Below, in pieces: positions 11,518 to 20,972 of a stretch of DNA of 64,000 bases (position 1 is the first letter of the stretch; each line of letters starts with the position of its first letter). Location: assembly GCF_963169125.1 (NCBI RefSeq), contig NC_084798.1, forward strand, positions 174,497,980-174,561,979, written 5' to 3'. Under the pieces are notes generated by a model. The model made no database searches and had not been told where the DNA came from. It saw only the letters and a program-made list of their open reading frames with translations. The DNA comes from Humulus lupulus (Eukaryota > Streptophyta > Magnoliopsida > Rosales > Cannabaceae). The translations under genes and the position numbers were made by a program.

Positions 11518-12252
11518 GTTTTATATTCTAATATTTATCTTTATTTTCATAATATTTGTAGAGATGATGACCGATGCTAGCGTTCCCTTTGTTCATGCTC
11601 CATTTTCAGTTTCAGCCCCAGCAGCCTCATTGTCTGCACAACAATCTGGGAATTGAAGTTTGTTTGGGAATTATCGTTGTATTTTTTGGACTTTATGAAC
11701 CAAATTTTTTAGTTTTTACTTTTAGTATTTAGTATTTACTATTTGGACGTTTGTACCTATTTTGGACTTTGGACTCTATGACTTCTTTTATTTTCTTATG
11801 TTTGTATTTTGAATTTGAATTTTTGATGGACATTAGTTAGGGAAGAGACTCTATGAAGTTTCTAACTTTCTATAAATTGTGTTGAAATTATGTTTGGCAT
11901 GATGAAAATGTGGCATGAAAATTATGTTTGTTTTTATACATTATGTTCAAATTAAGTTTCTAAAACAACATCACAAACATAAAAAAAACAAGACAAAAGT
12001 AAAAAAAAAAAAATCTCAAAAAATGACATTTAAAAAAAAATACTGTCAAAGCCCATTGAAGGCCCAAACCTGAAAATTGACCATTTGACACTTGATCCCG
12101 AGCCAACCCGACCTGAGCCCACCCGACACCTGAAACCCAAAAATTCTATAAATCCAAAATTGTTTCAGATGGGTTCGGTACCATTTTCTTACGCCCGAAC
12201 CCGACCAAACCTGAACCCGAGCACCCGAAAACCCGCTTGATGTTTCGCCCTT
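11518..12252 (+). other. 3' noncoding region and right end of the hAT element
   Basis: AT-rich sequence with A-runs near 12000 is followed from about 12095 by dense CCCGA-type repeats to the right terminal inverted repeat. No gene is seen. Confidence 0.65.
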
Positions 12253-12260
12253 TCTCTAGC

Positions 12261-12693
12261 CTCAAACCTTGTGCCGGCTAGTCGTATCGATCACATTGGA
12301 CGCATAGCTGTCCAAGTTTATCCGCAATCAACGACTCGACAGTCAGGCAATGATGACAGGTTAACAGTTTTTCCATAGTGCACTATTGAAACTCAACCAG
12401 CCAAAAGCAATCAAGATGCAAACAATCATTTAAATATTCATTCACATGCAGTAGCAATGCTAATATGCATGCCCCATCATAACCACACAACAGTCAAGGG
12501 CCAAGCCCTATCAGTATCTTATGCTCCCTATTAATCACACAGATTAAAACATTTATATTTCATTCAAGCATTTAAACATGCAATCAAATATATACCGTTA
12601 CCAAACCCTGAGTTGAGCTTGTCTTTAGCGATGAGTGTACATGCCCAGCCAGTCTTCAGGAACCGTTAAACCTAGACAGCTCTGATACCAAGT
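12261..12693 (-). other. Element B leader and gag N-terminal codons
   Basis: Reading leftward from the primer site this is the untranslated leader. The last 60 or so bases (about 12261-12325) probably hold the first gag codons, because the frame meets the main gag when the hAT element is skipped. Stops are present. No other gene is seen. Confidence 0.5.
12680..12693 (-). other. tRNA primer-binding site of element B
   Basis: The minus strand reads TTGGTATCAGAGC next to the LTR end. TGGTATCAGAGC is complementary to the 3' end of initiator methionine tRNA, the usual primer for many plant LTR retrotransposons. It fixes the orientation of B and identifies the adjacent LTR as the 5' LTR. Confidence 0.85.
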
Positions 12694-14979
12694 TGTAACG
12701 CTCTGGATAACCAAGACCATTACGCTGTGTATTTTAAAATAGTGCAAGACTTGCTAATCAAGTCGTTTGAACAATAATGTGTTCCTAAGGTCAATTATTC
12801 GATTAGGGTTGAAAGGATTTTGATCATAAATAGTTAATTTTCATTAAAATAGACGTTTGGTACATGGGATCCAAAAAACAAGGTTTAAAAGACAATTTAC
12901 AACTCTCAAAAGTTTTACACAACCAGCCACTCTAATGGTAAAATACAAAATTTAAGGCTTTGTCCCTGCACTTTCCCTCGGCCATGGTGGACGAGCAGCT
13001 GACAATGTACACCTCGCCCCCAGAGCTCTCCAACTCAAGGTTGGTCCAGTTTCCTTTTGACTTTACCTACACCATGTAGCACCCGTTAGCCAAGGCCCAG
13101 CAAGAAAACCATAAACAGTAGTAGCATCTAGCCAATCTTTAAGCAGTTAAACAGAAATCCAACGAATTAAAAAGCATCAAGCTAACAACGATAAACATCT
13201 ACTTTCAAGAGTATATTAAAACCAATAATACAAGTGTTCTGGGTCGGCGCCCTTAGGCCGAGCCCTCTGTTTACTCAGCTGACTCCGGCTCGCTTAGGCC
13301 TAGTCCATTGTTTATTTAGCTGACCTAGGATCACAGTGGCCAAGCTGCGTCCATTGCGCTAATCATCAGCCCCGGCTTTCTTAGGCCATTCAATCTCGTA
13401 TATCACATCAATCTTACAAACACAGTATGAACATTAAATTATTGGGAACCTTAGTTCCATTCTCAACTACTCAAGGGTGTAATTTTCTTACCTTGAATCC
13501 CGAGTGGAGGATACAGAATGGTCTCGAGCACAATCCTCAGTCCTGAGCCTTAGCGACAAACCTAGTCACAGAGCCAATGGGAAATCATCAATTCTAAACC
13601 CACATAAATACTTAGGAAACATTACATAGCCATCAGGACCTTGATTTTTACTAAACTAGGTAGTGGAAATCTTCCTGAGCGCTTAGGTTCGAACCCCCGA
13701 GCCTTTCTAATCCCAAAAACCAACCTAGGCCAAAATCCCCTAGGCGGGCCGCGACCTGGCCCTAGGGGTCGCGACGCGCCCTCAAGACAGAGGCATAACC
13801 CACACACATCTGGGGGAGGTGGGCCACGACTTTCCCCCTAGGGTTGCGGCGCGCTCTCAAAACAGAGAGCCCTCCCAAGGCACTCTGGGCATGCAGGCCG
13901 CGAAACCCATGAGCTGGGTCGCGGAGCACCCCTACGTACCCAGAATTCCTGGGTTTCCTCCTCATCATTCCTAGCCAAAAACCTCAAAACTCAACCAAAC
14001 CTTCAAGCAAACTCAGAACCAAACCCAAGATTCTTATTCCCACAACTTAAACATCATATTTAATCTTATAAGAAATTCATACTCTCCCTAACACCCAAAA
14101 TCAATTTAAGAAATCACTCTCATGTAAGTCCTAAGCTCAACATCATCTCAACAAAATTAGAGAAAATTATCTTGAATTCTCACCTCAGTTACAGCTTGAG
14201 TTTCTCCAGCAATCCTCTGCCTTATTTAAGCTTAATTCCTCATTTTAACCCAGCCAAACTCAGCACCAATTCCCAGCTTGTTCCCTTATCTTCTCTTTCA
14301 AAATTCAGAAATTTCCCCCTTAGGCTTCTTGAGAGAAAAGCGTGAGATAGAGAGTGAGTGGGAATTGAGAGTTCTCATGTGGTTTTTGGCCAAGTCTAGA
14401 ATCTCACAAAGTATATCCTTTAACCCCTAAAAAGACACTAATTCATCTCCTCCTTGCTCATAAGGGTATATGGTCATTTCCCCCGATTCCCGCTAATTCC
14501 TCAAGTGTTCCTACTATTATCCAATTAACCACGTCATGCCCATTTAATTACCAAATACTTATTTAATATCTAATAATTCCAAAAATATTCTCTAAACTCC
14601 CAAAATACCCCCAGGCTCCCCCCGAGCTGGGTATTAAATCCCTGTTGTGACTATTTTGCTAATCCGCTCACTAGGACCGTCTCGAGCCATATACTGCAAA
14701 TATATCCACATAATAATGTAGTCTCAACCATTTATCACATACAATAACATTTATTCCCTCAACGGGCCAAAATTACAAATATGCCCTTATAAGCTATAAA
14801 GGGCCCACATGAATATCTAATACACATAAACATGCATATAATATATTCAAATAATCATATTAATCATGCATGCCACTTAGTCACACATTTAACCAATGAA
14901 ACATACATATAAACCAATCATGCTCTCCTGGCACGCTAATCTAGGCCCTAAGCCCTATTAGCAGTTTTGGGTTGTTACA
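12694..14979 (-). repeat. 5' LTR of element B
   Basis: On the plus strand it begins TGTAACGCTC and ends GGGTTGTTACA. Length is 2286 bp, matching the LTR of C. It shares with C the segment around 13010-13100, which corresponds to 6240-6360 in C, and a CpG-rich block at 13735-13935. The right flank (GCCCC) belongs to the CACTA remnant. Confidence 0.87.
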
Positions 14980-15605
14980 GCCCCACTGACGCAAACCTTC
15001 CGTTAGTGTCAGTTAGGCACTGACGCAAATGCTGCTAGACCCCAATGATACACAACTTCATCCCTAATTTCCATTTGACTTAAAAACTTCTAAAAAAATT
15101 CTCTATGCGAAAACCCTCCACACCAGCGGCACCTCCGACTTTCTTGACCTATTTTGGTGAGTTTTTTTTCATATTTAAGGTTAAATTGATGAATATAATA
15201 TGTTTATGAACTTTATACATGATTTTTTTTTTAATTTTTTGTGTAGATTTTTGATGGGGGTTGGGGTTTGTTTTTTTTTTTTTCTCTACTTAGGATTTCA
15301 TTTTGCAGGAGGCGCTTGGTGGTGATCGCGGTGGTCGTGGGGGGTGGCTGGGGTCGTGGGAGTGGTTGGGGTCGCGGGGGTCGAGAGGGTGGCTGGGGGC
15401 AAGGGTCGCATAGGGTGGCTGGCTGGGAGTTGGGTCAGTATTTGCGTAGCATTTTTTTTAATGTAGCATTTGCGTTAGTGGGGTACTGCCACAAATCTGG
15501 CATTTTTGACAGTTCCCCACTGACACAAATGCCAGCCTGGTTTGCATCATGGGATTTCGCATCACATATAAAACTAAGGCAAATGCCCTTTTTTTTGTAG
15601 TAGTG
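14980..15605 (-). mobile_element. Right end of a CACTA transposon
   Basis: The complement of the right edge reads CACTACTACAAAAAAAAGGG, the signature terminus of CACTA (En/Spm) elements. Inside are inverted short repeats around GACGCAAATGC and GCATTTGCGT, as in CACTA subterminal arrays. The left part is missing: element B inserted at 14979/14980 and the rest must lie beyond it, off the window. No transposase is visible. A 110-codon open frame at 15268-15600 is G-rich and is not supported as a gene. Confidence 0.68.
15297..15425 (+). repeat. G-rich degenerate minisatellite
   Basis: Repeated GGGGTCG, GGTGGCTGG and GGTCGTGGG words give many runs of three or more G on the plus strand. The block lies inside the CACTA end fragment. 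Confidence 0.6.
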
Positions 15606-15983
15606 AATTTAGTTGTTTGCTAAAGAGATGCTAAATGTTGCACTGTAAGCTCCAAAATAGTTCCTGAAAGCCAACATATAAAGTGGGGATTGTGTTGATT
15701 AAACTGTTATTCTAAGTTATCCATACCAATAAGTTTGTTTGATCTAGGCATAAAATTCTACTAGAATGAAATAATCACTGACTCTTTGGGATAGAGACCA
15801 AAGAAAAGAACACTTATAATTCAAATTGCAAAATTATTTATTATTTAGAGATGATTTTCAACTTCTAATATATTAATTTAAAAAACACATAATAAAATCC
15901 CTCATAAACATTAAAAAAAAAATTAACCGCTAAACAAGTCAATCCGAATAATTTAATTGTAGGAAAATGAGTGTGAATATATT
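15606..15983. other. AT-rich spacer, no gene seen
   Basis: This low-complexity AT-rich sequence lies between the CACTA terminus and the start of the Tat-type LTR. I see no coding frame or repeat of note. Confidence 0.5.
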
Positions 15984-16512
15984 TGTTAGGCCCAAAATGT
16001 TCGGCCCAAATGTATTTCTTTTTTCAGGTTATTGGAATGGTGCGTTTTGTTTGATAAGAGGCGGAAGTGTTCAGAAGCCAGAGAGCAAAGGCGGACCACC
16101 TATTTGGCCTTTGCGATTTAGATATGTAAGAATTTTGGTGGGAAAATTCGTTATGCAAACGACCAATCAGGAAGTCCCTCCCAGTTTGATGTGTCCTAAT
16201 TTTTCCTATAAATATTACATAGGCCTCTGCGATTTAGATATGTAAGAATTTTGGTGGGAAAATCCGTTATGCAAACGACCAATCAGGAAGTCCCTCCTAG
16301 TTTGATGTGTCCTAATTTTTCCTATAAATATTACATAAGAGGATTCATTTAACACCATATTCTGACTTAAGCATCATAGTGTCTTTCTTGCAGGTACTTT
16401 CAGACAGTTCAACGGTCATTGGAGATCCCAATTTGTTCAGAGAAGATTGGAGAATCGACGAGTTAGAGAGAGTACTTCCAGAAATAGAAAGATCAAAATT
16501 ATTGCTTCAACA
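15984..16512 (+). repeat. 5' LTR of the plus-strand Tat-type element
   Basis: The proposed limits are TGTTAGGCCC at the left and TTCAACA at the right, directly before the primer-like site. That gives 529 bp with TGTT...AACA ends. It contains two TATAAATA boxes in a tandem duplication. The left limit is inferred, since no second LTR is available for comparison. Confidence 0.5.
16106..16337 (+). repeat. 116-bp tandem duplication with TATA boxes
   Basis: Two nearly identical copies (16106-16221 and 16222-16337) each end in CCTATAAATATTACATA. Differences are few (for example CCTTTG versus CCTCTG at the start). The core promoter of this LTR is thus present twice. Confidence 0.9.
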
Positions 16513-16532
16513 ATTTGGCATCATTTGTGGGA
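16513..16532 (+). other. Degenerate primer-binding site
   Basis: ATTTGGCATCATTTGTGGGA follows the LTR end and resembles the TGGCGCC-type site used with aspartate tRNA by Tat and Athila elements. It is degenerate by a few bases, in line with the decay of the element. Confidence 0.5.
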
Positions 16533-16641
16533 ACAACAAAAGAATCAAGAATCAACTCTAATACTTCACGCAAATCCGATAAGGAGAACGACCCCTCCCT
16601 GAAAAGTCTTGTGAAATCAAGAGTTGATCGAACATAAAGCC

Positions 16642-18345
16642 ATGCCGCCAAAACCTAACGGAACATCAACCACTGCTTCTAGACTGCAGCTACTATTGAT
16701 ATTAGCGAATAGGTGGACAAGATATGTCAGCTGATGGAGGCCAACCAACAACAGTCTGACGAGGCCATCAAAGCGATGAAGAAAGCACAGGCAAAGATGG
16801 AAGCATAAATTGTTGAATTGAGGAAGGAGAATGCCGAGCTTCAAAAGAACCAGGAAAAGAATCAGTCCAACACTGATCGATCTGGAACTGCCATTGTCAT
16901 AATCGAGCCGCCCAGAGATGACACTCCTCGTAACAGGCATGGATCCAAGGCTACGAGACCACCGTCGCTTGCTTGCCAGAAACCAAAGGCAGCATACCAT
17001 CATACAAAACTATAAGAAATGAGCGAAGATCCAGACGCAGAACAACCACGAGCCTACCTTATTGCCACTGAATGTGGATGCCCACAACCCACTAGTCGAG
17101 TCGAACAAGGAGCAAGGAACGAGAACTCAACCCAAACAGTCAAATTCCTGGAGAATTGGAAATAAGAAATAATGTGGAAAGTAATGAAAAAATTCTCAAA
17201 AACAAGACCACAACACGATTCGAATTTAACAGAACTGGTCATGAGAGGCGCTGATAAGACCCCATTCACTGAATGGATTCAAAATGAGCCCAAGCCAAAA
17301 AGACTTTGTGATTCCCTCTCTACCTGCCTTCAATGGAAAAGGAAACCCACTTAATCACCTTTTTTCAATTTCAACAAAAGATGGCGTTAGAAGTTAACAA
17401 TAAGGCAATACATTTCAAAGTTTTTCCACTACATTCTCTGGGCCAGCTTTACTATGGTTCCATCAACTCAAAACAGGAACAATCAACAACTTTAATGATT
17501 TCCTCAAAGCTTTCTTACAGCAATACAATGCCAATTGCGAAGCCCCAAGAACTATGGCAGATCTTTACTGAATAGAACAAGGAGAAAATGAACACCCGTG
17601 GCCGTATTTGCAATGATTCATTGCCTTGGTTCACCAAATCCACGATGTCGATCCCACTATAGAAACCAACTTGTTTGTCAAAATCTTGCAAGCGGGGACC
17701 TTCATGCATGAAAATCTCACTCTAACTCTTTCGTACGACATGGCAGAAATTCAACTCCGTGCAGAAGGCGTCTTTCGAGTGTTGGACCGCGAACGCACCC
17801 AAAAGAAGTCAACTCTTATCTCAAAACCACCACCAGACAATCCCTCACCCCCATCAAGAAGAAACAAACACAAAAGAAATGACCCAGCTCTGCAAAGGGG
17901 AAGCAAGAGATCGAGGGGCAGCATTGACTCTTCAAGATTCTCTTCTTTCGAGTTTACGGTTCTGCAAGAAGTCATATATGAAGAAAATAAATATCTCTTG
18001 ATATGGCGAGAACTTTACAAAATCACCACATCGCCCGAACGTAGAGACAATAATCAATTTTGTACTTTCCACAAGGATCACAGGCACAAAATTTTAGAAT
18101 GTCATAACCTCCATAATCAGATTCAAACTCTGATGAGGAGTGGACGATTGACTCAGTACATTAAAGGATCAACAGAAGCTACCAATGCACAACCTGCAAC
18201 CATTGTGCCTGTCCCGACAACAACAATAGCTCCAATTCCAACAAACATGACTTCCACGAGCGTGCAAGAGCCTCTGAAGCAAGTCCCCATAATACATGGA
18301 GTCGTAGAGCCCTCTATTGAAGATGAAAGAAGAACTAAATGCTAA
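16642..18345 (+). pseudogene. gag: Tat-type gag, frameshifted
   Basis: A start at 16642 (MPPKPNG) leads into a charged helical, probably coiled-coil, segment (KAMKKAQAKMEA, RKENAELQKNQEKN). The capsid domain follows in pieces (PFTEWIQNEPKP near 17265, MALEVNNKAIHFKVF near 17380). The longest clean part is 17626-18345, with RRNKHKRND and the zinc-like CTFHKDHRH...CHNL motif near 18060-18110. Stops or frame changes near 16690, 16808, 17013, 17350 and 17570 disable it. It would form the particle core in an active element. Confidence 0.75.
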
Positions 18346-18351
18346 AAGTGA

Positions 18352-18960
18352 ATGGAAAAAAGGGTGACACAATATCGATCCCTCGGGCACTCAGTCAACT
18401 TTATTACAACAAAGGAGCGATGTCATCCTACGATCCCTGTCACATTCACAGAAGCAGATCTATGTGGCATCCACTTGCCACATAACGATCCCTTAGTTAT
18501 CAAACTACAGGTAGATAGATGCCAACTGGGAAGAGTTTTAGTCGACGAATGTAGTGGTGTAGACATTCTATTCTAGGAAGCCTTTCAGAAGATGGGCCTC
18601 AAAGAAAGTCTCATCAGACCATCTACAACACTTGTTTAGGGATTCAATAGCCTCATAGTCTACCCAAAAGGAGCAATCAAGCTGAATGTATTTGCAGCAG
18701 AGTGTAGCCTGGAAGTTGATTTCTTGATCATCGATTCTCTTACTAGTTACAATCCAATAATGGGAAGGAAGTGGATTCACCGTATGCAAGGAGTTGTTTC
18801 TACTCTACACCAAGTGATGTGATACTAATCGGTCGACGAACGCTATACCATCGACATTAAAGGTTTCCTGAAGCAAGCTAAGAAATGATACCTGACCCTG
18901 AAAGAAATTAACAACATCGACGCCCCTACTTCTGAAGACACTGATCCCAAAGAGCAATAA
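18352..18960 (+). pseudogene. Tat-type aspartic protease, truncated element end
   Basis: The plus strand reads VIKLQVDRCQLGRVLVDECS and then GVDILF, at the place where Tat proteases have LVDxGSS. Cys replaces the residue before Ser, so the active site is altered. A second part near 18690-18790 (FLIIDSLTSYNPIMGRKW) matches the protease C-terminus. Stops at about 18574, 18640 and 18823 break it. Similarity ends near 18960 and RT is absent. Confidence 0.68.
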
Positions 18961-19174
18961 AAGGGCAAGTTATCAGCATAACTATTGTTATATTTTTCGA
19001 TCAATTATGTGCAAGTGTACACAATCACAAAACAAGTAATAAAGTGATAAATATTCGAGATCATCTCCATAGGGATTGAAAATTAAAACTAAATGCACAA
19101 ACTGATTACCAAACAATTGCAAAAGTAACCAAATTAAATTGTTTTGATTTTGTAAACTAACACTACTTGGAATC
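18961..19174. other. AT-rich junction segment, unidentified
   Basis: This segment lies between the truncated Tat-type element and the LTR of the next element. It includes GTGCAAGTGTACACAATCAC and a Pu-rich stretch. It looks like repeat debris, but I cannot assign it. Confidence 0.4.
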
Positions 19175-19926
19175 TGTTGATGCGGTTTTTCACCAACAAT
19201 AGATTAAGAAATCTAATAAGGATGTTAGTGCTTATTGGTGAACCGTAATGAGATAATGAGAACCCTTCATACACAAAAAATTTATGTGGTTCAATGGTTA
19301 AAACCCACCTAGTCCATGAGAAAGTATTATTGCTTTTCTCTCACAATTTCTGCAGAGTTTCAATAATACAAAAAGGGCGTCCCCTTCTTTGTCCATTATC
19401 CCTGATATTTATAGGGGATTTCCTGGACAGGTTTGGGTAACCGCGTGAATAAATATGGTATACATTTAATACAGATTATTCCCATTTACATTGGGATATG
19501 ATTTGATAACTGAATATAATATACTCCTGCTATCTCGGATAATAAATAATAAATATTAATACAACATGGGCATTAATGAGCGTATAAAGAATCTCATAGT
19601 CTCTTAGGATCCTTCAGTATGCATTCTTCCCAGGTTTCCACGAGCTGAATATCTTCATCGAGTAGGTGATCAAAGATTATCTACAACTTAGCTCAGATTA
19701 AGCTCTGAGCGCCCAAAGGAGGATCTGGCCATTATAGGTCTCAAAATGGATTGTTATCCTAAGAGGCGGTCTGATAATAACCTATATTTCGTGTTGTCAA
19801 ATCCTAACTCGAGCTGCTCACATCATTGTTAACCAGGGGTTCTACTTGGCTACTTCTACACATATCCATCTGCCAGCTGTACCCCTAGCTGAGTGATTAA
19901 CTCGTGCTAGTTTTTAGGGTACAACA
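19175..19926 (-). repeat. 3' LTR of the Tat/Retand element
   Basis: The plus strand starts TGTTGATGCGG and ends GGGTACAACA, so it has TGTTG...CAACA ends, 752 bp. A polypurine tract (CCCCCC on the plus strand) lies just outside the right end, which makes this the 3' LTR of a minus-strand element. Confidence 0.8.
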
Positions 19927-19937
19927 TTTCCCCCCAA
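19927..19937 (-). other. Polypurine tract of the Tat/Retand element
   Basis: TTTCCCCCCAA on the plus strand is TTGGGGGGAAA on the element strand, immediately before the LTR. This is the expected plus-strand primer. Confidence 0.75.
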
Positions 19938-20192
19938 GCTCCTACTCGTGCTTCATGTCATCACTTTTTGACATGCACAGTAGGGGCTTTTAGGCTTCTG
20001 CCAAGTAAAATCGTGCCTGCCTACTACTCGAGTATTGGACACATGGTTGTCTATAATTGGCATTCGTTCGAGTTTCGAGGACTGTGACAATTGTCCTGTC
20101 AAATTTTTGCTGCTATATGGTACATTTAATCTTGGCCTTTGGATCTTGAGCTGATCCAATTGGATGGCCAGAATTAATTATGATAGTTTTCG

Positions 20193-20200
20193 TATAAATA
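20193..20200 (+). promoter_or_regulatory. TATA box of the antisense gene
   Basis: TATAAATA followed by GGG lies about 780 bp upstream of the first codons of the antisense gene, on the same strand. Downstream is a CT- and A-rich leader typical of plant 5' UTRs, then a GT donor at 20381 (ACTGTAAGCA), which suggests an intron in the leader. It was read by eye; no transcript evidence. Confidence 0.5.
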
Positions 20201-20972
20201 GGGTGATCAGATCTGAACCTTACAACCTTTGTGTTAAAAAAATTTCCTTTCAAAAACAAAATTTCCATTTTTCTTCTCAAACTTCTCCCAAAAACCTTCA
20301 TCGCCTTTTAGACTCTCGGAAGTTTTCAAGGAGCTTCCTGTAGATGTATCAAAATTTTATTTGAATCGACCATATAAACTGTAAGCATTTCCTCACCTGG
20401 TTTGAGTCTTTCAATTCTTTATTTTCTAGTGAGTTTTTTTGTTTTAGAAAAACATTCTTTGTTTAATATCACTTAGGCTATGTCTGAGTTTAAATAGGGC
20501 ATAAGATTCAGTCTAGGCTAGATGAACGATACTAGGCTTGTTTAGAAATAAGGTATTCATAAAACTAGGCAAATTTTCTGGGTTTAATAAAGAAAATGTT
20601 ACTGGTAAATCGATTAGAATACCTGTTTGGGTGTAGAAGCCGGAAAGGTTTTAGGTTTGGTTCTGGGTAGCTTAAGGGTCACGATTCCTTAAGCGGTTTT
20701 GCATTAAATTGCTTTCAAATGAAAAGTAGTGGGTCTGTCGAGTCTGACACACGAATCTCGAAGTATCAGGGAATTTTACGAAATCAAAGCGCGTGGTCTA
20801 GGGCCATGAGTGGAACCACACATTGAGGCTAGAACACACCTTAGCTCGTGTAAATTTTAAATCCAAAAAGTAAACCACTTAAACCCTCGGATCTTCGCAC
20901 CTTTATCATTGTAGCTAGGAATTGTCTTAGGTCGCCACTAATAGGCCGCTTTGTCACCAGGCGAGCTAAATC
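20201..20972 (+). other. Leader region of the antisense gene, no ORF
   Basis: No coding frame is seen. The segment has a pyrimidine-rich stretch at 20240-20300, a possible splice donor at 20381 and AT-rich sequence to about 20900. It is compatible with a 5' UTR containing an intron. Confidence 0.4.

Larger units (their letters stand above)
8074..12252 (+). mobile_element. hAT-superfamily DNA transposon
   Basis: A broken hAT transposase lies between imperfect inverted ends, TAGGGCTGAACAT on the left and AAGGGCGAAACAT on the complementary right end. Just inside both ends are many CCCGA/TCGGG repeats (about 8105-8250 and 12095-12235), which resemble the subterminal transposase-binding arrays of plant hAT elements. 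An 8-bp duplication with one mismatch flanks it. It is 4179 bp long and disabled. Confidence 0.82.
6657..14979 (-). mobile_element. Ty3/gypsy chromovirus B, minus strand, interrupted
   Basis: From right to left on the plus map: 5' LTR (12694-14979), primer site, leader, gag N-terminus, an inserted hAT transposon, the rest of gag, then protease. The protease is cut at 6656/6657 by element C. Pol and the other LTR must lie left of base 1. LTR and gag resemble element C, so B and C are members of the same family, inserted in opposite orientations. Confidence 0.85.
15984..18960 (+). mobile_element. Truncated Tat-type Ty3/gypsy element, plus strand
   Basis: It contains an LTR, a primer site, gag and a protease, then stops before any RT. 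The gag C-terminus (CTFHKDHRHKILECHNL) is the zinc-binding style typical of Tat/Retand gags. Its counterpart in the minus-strand element next door is CQFHNDIGPNTDDFRQL. The 3' half is missing. Confidence 0.7.

Noticed and set aside
12680..12693. tRNA-like sequence TGGTATCAGAGC as a tRNA gene
   Set aside because: Only the 3' primer complement is present, placed exactly at an LTR end; no cloverleaf.
13622..13968. Several overlapping frames in the LTR of B
   Set aside because: Same GC-rich LTR block as in C; frames on both strands are a base-composition effect.
15268..15600. 110-codon frame with Gly/Trp/Arg-rich middle
   Set aside because: It is the translation of a G-rich minisatellite and runs into the CACTA terminus; no protein signature.
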